Positions 17,257 through 25,977 of a stretch of DNA of 42,762 bases are shown piece after piece. Origin of the DNA: Acidobacteriota bacterium (GTDB lineage: Bacteria > Acidobacteriota > Holophagae > Holophagales > Holophagaceae); contig JAJZQW010000015.1 of assembly GCA_021802985.1 (NCBI GenBank), positions 1 through 42,762 of the forward strand. Direction: 5' to 3'. The notes beneath the pieces are model-generated. The model worked only from the letters and a program-made list of their open reading frames with translations, did not search any database and was not told the origin of the DNA. The position numbers and the translations under genes were made by a program. Within the stretch, counting starts at the first letter, position 1. Each line of letters begins with the position of its first letter.

Positions 17257-18942
17257 ATGCTCCAGCGTTCCCTCGGGCGTCCAGGCCCAGACGGCTCGGC
17301 CCCACCCTTCCTCCCCCTCAGCTTCCGGCTCTTCGCGAGCTTCGGCCTGCTGGTGCTGCACCTGGCGCTCCCTCAGGAGGGGCGGGCCGTGGGCCCTGGA
17401 GAGGAGATCTACCTGCTGGCGCTGATGTCCCTTCTGGTCGAATCGGCCTGGGAGGCCGGACGCGGCCTCCCGGCCTGGGGCCGGGTGTTTCCGACGCCCT
17501 CCCTGCCCTGGATCCGGTGGAACCTGGCCCTGGATCTCGCCCTCGTCACCCTGGTCATTGCCTATCAGGGGGTGACCCAGGAACGCTTCTCGACGCTCTA
17601 CCTCTTCCCCGTGCTGGCTTCGGCCTTCTACCTGGGCACGGCGGAGATCGTGTGGGTGGGGGTGCTCTCCTCCCTGACTCACATTCTGGTGGTCCTGGGC
17701 TTTGTGCTGGGCGTCCTGCCCGCTTTCGGGGCATCCGGTCTGAACATCGATCTGGAGGCGGGACGGCTGACCTTCGTGCTGGGCCTTGCGTCCGTGCAGA
17801 TCTTCGCAGCCACCCTGGTGGTGGTGCTGATCCGGCGCAATCTGGAGAGCCTCAAGACCGATCTGACGGCCTCTGAGGCGGCGGTCGACGAACTTTCCGC
17901 CCTCCACTACCGGGTGGTGGAATCCATGTCATCCGGCCTCATCACCCTGGACCTGGAGGATCGTGTAACCTCCGCCAACCCGGCGGCCGAAGCGATCCTG
18001 GGGGGCCCGGTCTTCCTTGGCATCCCGGTGCAGGACATCCTTCCGCTGGGGACGCCCCTCCCTGCGCACCTGGGCCGGGAGCACCGGTTCGAACTCACAC
18101 TCCCCACCCTGGACCGGGGCACACGGATCCTTGGTGGCCACCTGGCCTCCCTCCGTGGCGCGGATGACCGCACCACGGGGCATCTCCTGCTTTTCCAGGA
18201 TCTCACCGAGTTGAAGGCGCTCGCGGACCGCACTCGGATCAGCGAGCGCCTGGCCACCGTGGGCCAGCTGGCAGCCGGCCTTGCCCACGAACTGCGCAAC
18301 CCCCTGGCTTCCATCAGTGGCTGCGTCCAGTTGCTGCAGACCTCGGGGCCCGGCCACGACATGAAGGACCGGGTGCTGGGCATCCTCGAACGCGAGACCC
18401 ACCGCGTGAATGGCATCGTCTCAGACTTCCTGGATTTCGCCCATCCGGGGCAGCCTGCGCCCCAGGCGCTGTCGCTTCCGAAGGTCCTGGAGGAGGCGCG
18501 GGGCAGCTGGGAGATGGATCCCCGGACGAAAGGCATTCCCCTGGCCCTGCCCCCGACCCCCGACCTGGGCTTCGAGGCCGACCCCTTGCAGGTTCACCGC
18601 ATCCTCATGAACCTGCTGAGCAACGCGCGGAAGGCGGTTCGGAACACGCCCTCGCCCCAAGTACGCCTGGAAGCGTGGGAGGAGGGCGGCCACCTGTGGA
18701 TCCAGGTCGCGGATAATGGGTGCGGGATGGATCAGGACCAGCTGGACAAGCTCTTCGTGCCCTTCGCGGGGAGCTTTGAGGAGGGTTCAGGCTTGGGCAT
18801 GAGCCTGGTCTACAAACTGACCCAGGACATGGGCTGGCAGCTGCAGGTTCAGAGCCGGCCGGGCAAGGGGACCTCGGTCCAGATCACCCTGCCGGTTTTA
18901 TCTCCCATTCGTCCGGTGGCGCCTGGAGGAGGAAAGGGCTAA
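17257..18942 (+). CDS. Membrane sensor histidine kinase (PAS-HisKA-HATPase)
   Basis: H-box LAAGLAHELRNPLASISGCVQLL, N-box NLLSNARKAV, VADNGCGM and GSGLGMSLV; N-terminal TM segments. Confidence 0.9.
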   Translation: MLQRSLGRPGPDGSAPPFLPLSFRLFASFGLLVLHLALPQEGRAVGPGEEIYLLALMSLLVESAWEAGRGLPAWGRVFPTPSLPWIRWNLALDLALVTLVIAYQGVTQERFSTLYLFPVLASAFYLGTAEIVWVGVLSSLTHILVVLGFVLGVLPAFGASGLNIDLEAGRLTFVLGLASVQIFAATLVVVLIRRNLESLKTDLTASEAAVDELSALHYRVVESMSSGLITLDLEDRVTSANPAAEAILGGPVFLGIPVQDILPLGTPLPAHLGREHRFELTLPTLDRGTRILGGHLASLRGADDRTTGHLLLFQDLTELKALADRTRISERLATVGQLAAGLAHELRNPLASISGCVQLLQTSGPGHDMKDRVLGILERETHRVNGIVSDFLDFAHPGQPAPQALSLPKVLEEARGSWEMDPRTKGIPLALPPTPDLGFEADPLQVHRILMNLLSNARKAVRNTPSPQVRLEAWEEGGHLWIQVADNGCGMDQDQLDKLFVPFAGSFEEGSGLGMSLVYKLTQDMGWQLQVQSRPGKGTSVQITLPVLSPIRPVAPGGGKG

Positions 18943-18960
18943 ACTTCCGGCAGCTTTCGC

Positions 18961-19078
18961 GCATCCAATCTGAGGCAATCACCCTTGCAGGGTCTATGTG
19001 GCTCCTGCCACAGTGGGCTTATCCCTTCGACATCGCACAGCGATCCGCCCTGAGGCGAGTCCTGTTCAGGTTGGAGGC
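18961..19078 (+). ncRNA. Candidate structured leader RNA / ncRNA upstream of the Hfq-like gene
   Basis: 11-bp closing helix TCCAATCTGAG (18964-18974) with TTCAGGTTGGA (19065-19075), enclosing four local hairpins: ACCCT-TGC-AGGGT, TGTGGC-TCCT-GCCACA, ATCGC-ACA-GCGAT, CGCC-CTGA-GGCG. Manual pairing only. Confidence 0.45.
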
Positions 19079-19140
19079 TCGGCCCAACGACCGGTACCTT
19101 TGACATGCTCCCATGGCTCCCCGCCTCCGCAGGATCCTTC

Positions 19141-19623
19141 ATGAATCGCAAGCTCATCCGTCCGAACCTCAGTGAGATCAAGGACAAACTGGGCATCCCC
19201 GCCAAACCGGCCGGGGGGGAGGGGCTCACCCCCACCCCACCTCCCATCACGGCAGGGGGCGAGCCCAATCCCGCCACGAATCCTGCCGCGGCGACGGCAC
19301 CCCAGGGACTGGGAAGCCCCCGGCGGCGGATCGCCCCGCCCGAGCAGACCAACGCCGAAAGTTTCTACTACCTCAAGCAGATGCAGTCGAAGACACCCAT
19401 GGTGATCGTGCTGCAGGACGATGAGAAGGTGCGCGGGGTCATCGAGTGGTACGACAAGCATTGCCTGAAGATCAATCGCCTGAAGGAACCGAACGTCCTG
19501 GTCCCCAAGCACAACATCAAATACATCTACAAACAGGAAGAGGAACCCCGGATCCGCCGGACGCGAACCGCGAAGAAGGAGGAGGTTCCCGTTCCCGAGG
19601 TGGAGATCCCCGTCTACGACTAG
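19141..19623 (+). CDS. hfq: Hfq-like Sm-fold RNA chaperone with long N- and C-terminal extensions
   Basis: Core NAESFYYLKQMQSKTPMVIVLQDDEKVRGVIEWYDKHCLKINRLKEPNVLVPKHNIKYIYKQ aligns by eye with Hfq Sm1/Sm2 (KH of Sm2 retained). Confidence 0.72.
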   Translation: MNRKLIRPNLSEIKDKLGIPAKPAGGEGLTPTPPPITAGGEPNPATNPAAATAPQGLGSPRRRIAPPEQTNAESFYYLKQMQSKTPMVIVLQDDEKVRGVIEWYDKHCLKINRLKEPNVLVPKHNIKYIYKQEEEPRIRRTRTAKKEEVPVPEVEIPVYD

Positions 19624-19657
19624 GAGAAGGGGCGCGGCCAATTTCGAGGGAGCGACC

Positions 19658-20962
19658 ATGAGCCGACGGCCCCGCATCGCCATCTCGCTGGGCGATCCCT
19701 GTGGAATCGGCCCTGAATTGCTGCTGAGATCCCTGGCGATCCTTGCTGGCTGGGCTGAGGTCGTCGTGGTTGGCCCTCGGGCGGGCGTGGACCTGCTCCT
19801 CGACACCCCGGAGAGAACCGTGGACTGGCGTTGGCTTGACGCGCCCAGCCCACCTCCCCCTGGGTTCGAAGGACGCATCTCCGAACTGGAGACCCGCTCG
19901 ATCAAGATGCCGGATGAACCCGCTGGCCGAGCCCTCTGGCTGGATCCGACACCAGAGATTACTGCCGCCGATCTGCGGCTCGGAGAGGGGTCCGCAGCCT
20001 CAGGCTTCGCGACCGTCGAGGCCATCCGCCAGGCCGCGCAGCTGGCGCTCGGTGGCACGGTGGACGCACTGGTCACGCTCCCCATGGCCAAGGCTGCGGC
20101 CCATCTGGCGGGTTACCGCATCCCCGGCCACACGGAGTTCCTCCAGGAGCTATCCAGTTCCCCCCTCACTCGCATGGCCTTCGTGAGCCCCAGCCTTTCC
20201 GTGGTGCTGCACACCGTCCACCAGAGCCTCCGATCCGTGGTCGAGGACCTCGATGCCGAGGCCGTGGCCCAGACCCTCGCCTTCGCTGCCGATCGGTTCA
20301 TCCAGCTCACGGGCAAGCGGGATCTCCGTGTGGCCCTCTGCGCGCTCAACCCCCATGCCGGGGAGAACGGGGCCTTCGGCGACGAGGAGAGCCTCCTCCA
20401 TGAGGCCATGGTGCTGGCCGAAGCCTCTTTCATGGCCATCGGGCGGGATGCCGCAAGCCCCTTCGCCGAGGTGCCCTCCCCCTTTCACGACCTCCCCGAG
20501 GAGGGCGCCGGAGCGTCCTTCCAGGACGAGGCCGGGCTCCACACCGTCGAGATGGCCTCGGCGGGGCTGGAGGTGGTGACCACTGGGCCAGGCACCCACA
20601 AGCCCCACCGCCATGCGCCCCAGTTCTTCGGGCCTTTTCCGTCGGACAGCCTGTTCCACCGGGCTGTCCAGGGAGAGTTCGACCTGGTCGTGGCCCTGTA
20701 CCACGATCAGGGGCTCATTCCCGTGAAGGTGCTGGAGCCGGAGCGCGCCGTCAACCTGACCCTGGGACTCCCCTTCATCCGCACCAGTCCAGACCACGGA
20801 ACCGCCTTCGACAAGGCGGGACGGTGGATCTCTAACCCCACCAATTTCCTCGAAGCCGCGGCCCTGGCCATCCGCCTGGCAGGCCGGGCCCAGCACCAGC
20901 CCTGGAACGCGGAGGTGGCCCGCCTCACACCGGAGAACCCGCCATGGGTTTCGCGGACCTGA
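19658..20962 (+). CDS. pdxA: 4-hydroxythreonine-4-phosphate dehydrogenase (with insertions)
   Basis: ISLGDPCGIGPE, GHTEFLQ, ALNPHAGENGAFGDEE, YHDQGLIPVKVL and RTSPDHGTAFDKAG motifs. Confidence 0.93.
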   Translation: MSRRPRIAISLGDPCGIGPELLLRSLAILAGWAEVVVVGPRAGVDLLLDTPERTVDWRWLDAPSPPPPGFEGRISELETRSIKMPDEPAGRALWLDPTPEITAADLRLGEGSAASGFATVEAIRQAAQLALGGTVDALVTLPMAKAAAHLAGYRIPGHTEFLQELSSSPLTRMAFVSPSLSVVLHTVHQSLRSVVEDLDAEAVAQTLAFAADRFIQLTGKRDLRVALCALNPHAGENGAFGDEESLLHEAMVLAEASFMAIGRDAASPFAEVPSPFHDLPEEGAGASFQDEAGLHTVEMASAGLEVVTTGPGTHKPHRHAPQFFGPFPSDSLFHRAVQGEFDLVVALYHDQGLIPVKVLEPERAVNLTLGLPFIRTSPDHGTAFDKAGRWISNPTNFLEAAALAIRLAGRAQHQPWNAEVARLTPENPPWVSRT

Positions 20963-22932
20963 TCGCCGCACTGCTGCTGCCCCTGCCCCCCTGGGTGGGT
21001 TTCTGGATCTTCCGGCGCAAGGGCCGGGTGGGGCTCAGCTACGGCTACTTCATCGGCGGGATTCTGGCGGCCCTGGCCCTGCCCTGGCCCAGCATCACGG
21101 GACACCCGGTCCCAACGGCCCTGCTCGGCGCCGCTCTCTTCGGTTTCACGCTCTTCCTCCAGGCCCAGCGGGAGGGGGTCCAGGGCCTGCGGCGCCTCGG
21201 CGTGGGCGTCGGCGGGGCCAGTCTCTTCGAGATTCTGCTCCTGGTGCAGCTCGGACTTCCGTGGCGGACCATCCCGCGCTTCTGGGCAGGTGCGGTGTTG
21301 GAGGCCCTGCTCTGGCTGCTCCTGGCGGACCTCGCCCATCGATGGACAAGGGGGCGCCTCCTGGAACTGCGCATGCCCCTGGTAGGGGCCGGGGCCCTGG
21401 GCTTCGGTGCCCTGGCCCAGACGTTCCTGCCGCCGGATACGCCCAGGCTTTCCTGGCCCGCCGCCCTCGTGGGCGGCCTGCTCCTCGGCCTGGTGGCCCT
21501 CCAGCAACTGCGGTGGCTGAGGAGCCAGGGGGCCTGGGTGGAGGGCCGCGGCCAGGGGATCCGCGTGGCCCTGGCCCTGCTGGACCAGAACCCGACCCCG
21601 GAAACCCCGGGGCTCGCTTTCGGGCTGGAACCCCGGCAGGCCCAATGGCTGGTGGATGAAAAGGGCCAGGTGCTGGAATCGAACGGTCCCTTCAGCCGCC
21701 TGGTCGGCCTCCCCCGGCATCGGCTGAGGGGCTATGCCATGGATGCCCTGTTCCAGGGTGGGGAGACCCCGGTGTGGGAGACGCTGCGCGCCCAACTCCT
21801 GCAGCAGGGCCGTGGGGCGGCCCAGGCCACCCAGGTGAGCGAGGACGGGGCCTTCCGCGAGGTGCGGTTGGAGGCCACCGCCTTCGACCGGGGCATGGCC
21901 CTGGTCTGGATCGCCGATCCGACCCCCGGCACCTTGGCCCTCCGGGCGGAGGGCAGTTCACGGCAGCCCCTGACGGGGGAACACGCCCAGCGCCAGGCCC
22001 TCAACGCCCTCGCCGCCCTGCTGCCCTCGGCCGAGCAGGTGCTGGCCGAAACGCCACCAGGACCGGCCCGGGAAGCGGCCATGAGGATCCTGGAAGCGGC
22101 CCGGCGTCTGAGTCCAGAGGCCCCGGCTGCCCCCGCCACCGTCCCTCTGGACGCGGCTGAGGCGATGCGCGTTCTCGACCCCTACCTGCGGAGGATGCTG
22201 CCGGAGGGGACCCCGCTGGCGATCCAGGCCGCCGCCCTCCCGCTGTCCGTGGGACCGGAGGCCCTCAAACGGATGGTAACCCTGCTTCTGCTCCATGCGG
22301 CGGAACACCGGAAAGGCGGCCTCCAGGTCTCGATCGAAGCCGTGGACCTTGGCGGTCGCGCCTGGGGCCTGCTCCAGGTGCGCCCCGACGGTCCGGAGGG
22401 CCGCATGCCCCCGGACCTGCTCGGCCTCGGCTGGCTGCGTGCGGCCGTTGCCGAGGCCCGAGGCCTGCTGGAACTGGAGCAGGGCTTCCGGGGTGGGCTC
22501 CATCCGAAAGTCTACCTCCCCGGTGCGGCCGGGGCCCGGGCCCTTCCCGAACGGCCCCTCGCGGATCGGAGAATCTGGGTGGTGGACCGGGACCCGCTCC
22601 TGCGGGATACCCTGGCTTCGCTCATCCACCACTGGGGCGGCGAACCGGCCACCTTCGAGGACCTGGCAGATCTGCTCAGGGAGAGCCGGGGCACAACCCT
22701 CCCCGATGCACTTGTGCTGGAGCGCACCACACAGTTGGACCGGTTCCAGAGGGCCCTCCGGAGGTTCCAGCGGGAACCCATCCCCACGCTGGTGATGGGT
22801 GAGGGACAGGCCCTCTCCCTGAACCCTTCCAGCCTGGGCTTGAAGCGCCTCGGATTCGTGGAGAAGCCCCTGCCGGGACAGGAATTCGTCCATGCCCTGC
22901 TGGCGCTCCTCCGGCCCCAGCCTGGGGGCTGA
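20944..22932 (+). CDS. Membrane PAS protein with degenerate kinase-like region and pseudo-receiver C-terminus
   Basis: N-terminal TM helices, PAS-like LVDEKGQVLESNGPFSRLVGL, C-terminal REC-like RIWVVDRDPLLRDTLASLI...ALVLERT...GFVEKPL without a phosphoacceptor Asp. Confidence 0.7.
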   Translation: MGFADLIAALLLPLPPWVGFWIFRRKGRVGLSYGYFIGGILAALALPWPSITGHPVPTALLGAALFGFTLFLQAQREGVQGLRRLGVGVGGASLFEILLLVQLGLPWRTIPRFWAGAVLEALLWLLLADLAHRWTRGRLLELRMPLVGAGALGFGALAQTFLPPDTPRLSWPAALVGGLLLGLVALQQLRWLRSQGAWVEGRGQGIRVALALLDQNPTPETPGLAFGLEPRQAQWLVDEKGQVLESNGPFSRLVGLPRHRLRGYAMDALFQGGETPVWETLRAQLLQQGRGAAQATQVSEDGAFREVRLEATAFDRGMALVWIADPTPGTLALRAEGSSRQPLTGEHAQRQALNALAALLPSAEQVLAETPPGPAREAAMRILEAARRLSPEAPAAPATVPLDAAEAMRVLDPYLRRMLPEGTPLAIQAAALPLSVGPEALKRMVTLLLLHAAEHRKGGLQVSIEAVDLGGRAWGLLQVRPDGPEGRMPPDLLGLGWLRAAVAEARGLLELEQGFRGGLHPKVYLPGAAGARALPERPLADRRIWVVDRDPLLRDTLASLIHHWGGEPATFEDLADLLRESRGTTLPDALVLERTTQLDRFQRALRRFQREPIPTLVMGEGQALSLNPSSLGLKRLGFVEKPLPGQEFVHALLALLRPQPGG

Positions 22933-22981
22933 TCTCCAGGGCAGCCCGAGGCCTGTTGTAGGCTGGGGGAATGGAGGCACG

Positions 22982-24379
22982 ATGTCGACGGTGGCAGTGA
23001 TCCTGGCGGCGGGACTCGGAACCCGCATGAAGTCGCGCCTTCCGAAGGTGCTGCATCCGATCCTGGGCGATGCTTCCCTGCTGTGGGTGCTGCGGACCCT
23101 CCCGCGGGACCTCGGAGCTGCCCTGGTCGTGGTGCATCACGGCAAGGAGCAGGTGCTGGCCGCCCTCGAAGGCTGGAAGGCGCAGGGCCTTCTTCCCTGT
23201 CCCGTGATTGCGGTGGATCAGGGTGAGCCCCTTGGCACGGGGCATGCCCTTCAGGTCTGCATTCCCGAGTTGGACCGGCTGGGCGCCAGCCGGGTGGTGA
23301 TCCTCTGTGGCGACGTTCCCCTGACCCCACCGGCCACCGTGGCGCGCCTTTGCGCCGCCGAGGCCCTTCTCCTGGCCATGGACCTGGAGGAGCCGGGAAG
23401 CTACGGCCGGGTCATCCAGCAGGCCGATGGCCGGCTGGCGGGTCTGGTGGAAGCCAAGGATGCGACCCCGGAGCAGCGGGCAGTCCACCGGGTGAACGGC
23501 GGCGCCTACGCCCTGCCCTGGAATGCCCTCCGGAAAGCCCTCCAGAACCTCACCAACGACAATGCCCAGAAGGAGTTCTACCTCACGGACGCCGTGGCCG
23601 CCGTGGCCCGCGACCAGGCCGTGGCCGTGGAGGTTTGCGCCCCGGAAGATCTCGCCGGCATGAACTCGCGTCTGGACCAATCGGCCCTGCAGACCGCGGC
23701 CCGGCAGCGGATCAACGCAGCGTGGATGACCGAGGGCGTCACGTTCCTCCACGCCGACAGCACGCTGGTGGGCCCCCGTGTGAGCCTGGGCCGGGACGTG
23801 GTCCTGGAGCCCTCCATCCGGCTGGAGGGAACGGTCACCGTGGGCGACGGCTGCTGCGTGGGCCAGGGCACCGTGATCACGGATTCGGTCCTCGCTGAAG
23901 ACGTGGAAATCCGTCCCTATTGCGTGGTGGATCGGGCCAAGGTGGGCCCCGGATCCAAGCTCGGCCCCTTCGCCCGGCTGCGCGAAGGGACCGATCTGGA
24001 TGGGGGTGTCCACATCGGCAACTTCGTGGAGACCAAGAAGGCACGCATGCACAAAGGGGCCAAGGCGAACCACCTCGCCTACCTGGGCGATACTGAAATC
24101 GGCGCAGGAACCAACATCGGCGCGGGCGTGATCACCTGCAATTACGACGGCGTGAACAAGCACCGGACCCTCATCGGCCGGAACGTCTTCGTCGGATCTG
24201 ACACCCAACTGGTCGCTCCGGTGACCATCGGCGATGGGGCCCTCATCGGTGCCGGCAGCACCATCACCAAGGACGTTCCCGCCGATGCCCTGGCCCTGAG
24301 CCGCGTGCCCCAGACTTTGCGCGAGGGGGGGGCGACCACCCTTCGCAGCCGGCAGAAGAAGTCGACTGGGTTAAGCTAG
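22982..24379 (+). CDS. glmU: Bifunctional UDP-GlcNAc pyrophosphorylase / GlcN-1-P acetyltransferase
   Basis: VILAAGLGTRMKSRLPKVLH, QGEPLGTGHAL and left-handed beta-helix hexapeptides with GAGTNIGAGVITCNYDG. Confidence 0.96.
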   Translation: MSTVAVILAAGLGTRMKSRLPKVLHPILGDASLLWVLRTLPRDLGAALVVVHHGKEQVLAALEGWKAQGLLPCPVIAVDQGEPLGTGHALQVCIPELDRLGASRVVILCGDVPLTPPATVARLCAAEALLLAMDLEEPGSYGRVIQQADGRLAGLVEAKDATPEQRAVHRVNGGAYALPWNALRKALQNLTNDNAQKEFYLTDAVAAVARDQAVAVEVCAPEDLAGMNSRLDQSALQTAARQRINAAWMTEGVTFLHADSTLVGPRVSLGRDVVLEPSIRLEGTVTVGDGCCVGQGTVITDSVLAEDVEIRPYCVVDRAKVGPGSKLGPFARLREGTDLDGGVHIGNFVETKKARMHKGAKANHLAYLGDTEIGAGTNIGAGVITCNYDGVNKHRTLIGRNVFVGSDTQLVAPVTIGDGALIGAGSTITKDVPADALALSRVPQTLREGGATTLRSRQKKSTGLS

Positions 24380-24401
24380 GCTTTTGGACGCTCGGAGATC
24401 C

Positions 24402-25178
24402 ATGGTCCTCACCTTCTTCGACACGATCGGCAGCGGCATCCTCCATGCCCTCGATACCGCAGGCGATTTTGCCGTGCTCTCCGGCCGGGCCTTCGCCGCC
24501 ATCTTCAAGCGCCCCTTCGATGGAGCGAACCTCATGCGCCAGTTCCAGGCGGTGGGCGTCAACTCCATCCCCGTGGTGGTGCTCACGGGCCTCGCGGTGA
24601 GCATGGTGTTTGCGGTCCAGCTGGCCTTCGGCTTCCGGCAGTTCCAGGCCGAGGGGCTCGCCTCCCAGGTAGAAGGACTGGCCGTGGTGCGAGAGCTGGC
24701 ACCGGTGATCACCGGCCTCATGCTCTCTGGCCGGGTGGGCAGTGCCATGGCGGCGGAACTTGGCACCATGCAGGTGACGGAGCAGATCGATGCCCTGGAG
24801 TGCCTGGCCACGGATCCCATCCACTACCTCTTCGTGCCCCGTCTCCTGGCCTCGGCCATCGTGCTTCCCCTGCTCACAGCCATCGCCATCTACGTCGGCT
24901 ACTGGGGCGGCTACCTCATCCTGGTGGGCGTCGAGGGGCAGAGCGCCTTCGTCTTCAGCGGCGAGTTCTACAAGCTTCTGGCCTTCCGGGACGTGCGCAT
25001 CGCCCTCACCAAGGCCTTTGTCTTCGGAATGATCATCGCCCTGGTGGGCTGCTGGAAGGGCTACCGGACTCAGGGCGGCGCCGAAGGCGTGGGGAACGCC
25101 CCCACCAGCAGCGTGGTGACCAGCAGTTTGTGGATCCTGATCGCTGACTTCTTCCTCACCAAACTGCTTCTGGTCTGA
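24402..25178 (+). CDS. mlaE: MlaE-type ABC transporter permease
   Basis: MlaE family sequence (LTGLAVSMVFAVQLAFGFRQF, ELAPVITGLMLSGRVGSAMAAELGTMQVTEQIDAL). Confidence 0.93.
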   Translation: MVLTFFDTIGSGILHALDTAGDFAVLSGRAFAAIFKRPFDGANLMRQFQAVGVNSIPVVVLTGLAVSMVFAVQLAFGFRQFQAEGLASQVEGLAVVRELAPVITGLMLSGRVGSAMAAELGTMQVTEQIDALECLATDPIHYLFVPRLLASAIVLPLLTAIAIYVGYWGGYLILVGVEGQSAFVFSGEFYKLLAFRDVRIALTKAFVFGMIIALVGCWKGYRTQGGAEGVGNAPTSSVVTSSLWILIADFFLTKLLLV

Positions 25179-25185
25179 GCGCGCC

Positions 25186-25977
25186 GTGGCCCTGATCGAT
25201 GTCGTCAACCTCTCCAAGGCCTTCGGGCCCAAGGTCGTGCTGTCCAACGTGAACCTCCAGGTGGAGGAGGGCGAAAGCCTGGTGGTGCTCGGCGGCTCGG
25301 GCACCGGCAAGACCGTTCTGCTCCGCAACATCATGGGCCTGCTCACACCCGATGCGGGCCACGTGGCGGTGGAGGGCAAGATCATCGCCCAGCTGACGCG
25401 GGAGGAGCTATTCAAGGTCCGCCAGAGCATCGGCATGTGCTTCCAGATGGCGGCCCTCTTCGATTCCATGACGGTCTTCGAGAACGTGGCCTTCGGGCTC
25501 CGCCGGCACCTCGAGATCACCGAGAACGAGGTTCAGACCCGGGTGGAGGAATGCCTGTCCATGGTGGGCATGAAGGGCACGGAGGCCCTCAAGCCCGCCG
25601 AGCTCTCGGGTGGCATGAAGCGCCGCGTGGGCTTCGCCCGGGCCATCGCCCTGAAGCCCAAGATCCTGCTCTTCGATGAGCCCACCACAGGCCTGGATCC
25701 CGTGATGACGGACGTGATCGGCCGGATCATCCTCGACCTCAAGCATGAGCTGGGCATCACCAGCATCACCATCACCCACGACCTGAAATCCGCCTTCGCG
25801 ATCGCCGATCGCATCGCCCTGCTCTTCCGGGGCGAATGCATCGCCTGCCAACCGCCGGAGGAGTTCAAGGCCAATCCCAACCCCGTGATCCAGCAGTTCC
25901 TCCGGGGCGATGCGGACGGACCCTTCCTCCAGGATCCGCCCCCCCCCAAGCGCAAGGTCAAGGAGGCCCACGCATGA
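25186..25977 (+). CDS. mlaF: MlaF-type ABC transporter ATPase
   Basis: Walker A GGSGTGKTV, signature LSGGMKRRVGFARA, Walker B ILLFDEPTTGLDP; GTG start. Confidence 0.94.
   Translation: MALIDVVNLSKAFGPKVVLSNVNLQVEEGESLVVLGGSGTGKTVLLRNIMGLLTPDAGHVAVEGKIIAQLTREELFKVRQSIGMCFQMAALFDSMTVFENVAFGLRRHLEITENEVQTRVEECLSMVGMKGTEALKPAELSGGMKRRVGFARAIALKPKILLFDEPTTGLDPVMTDVIGRIILDLKHELGITSITITHDLKSAFAIADRIALLFRGECIACQPPEEFKANPNPVIQQFLRGDADGPFLQDPPPPKRKVKEAHA

Noticed and set aside
18961-19078. 6S RNA, 4.5S SRP RNA, TPP or fluoride riboswitch
   Set aside because: Too short and too branched for 6S; no 4.5S core, no TPP CUGAUCUGGAUAAUGCCAGCG, and the GGCTCCTG resemblance to fluoride elements lacks the upstream pseudoknot partners.
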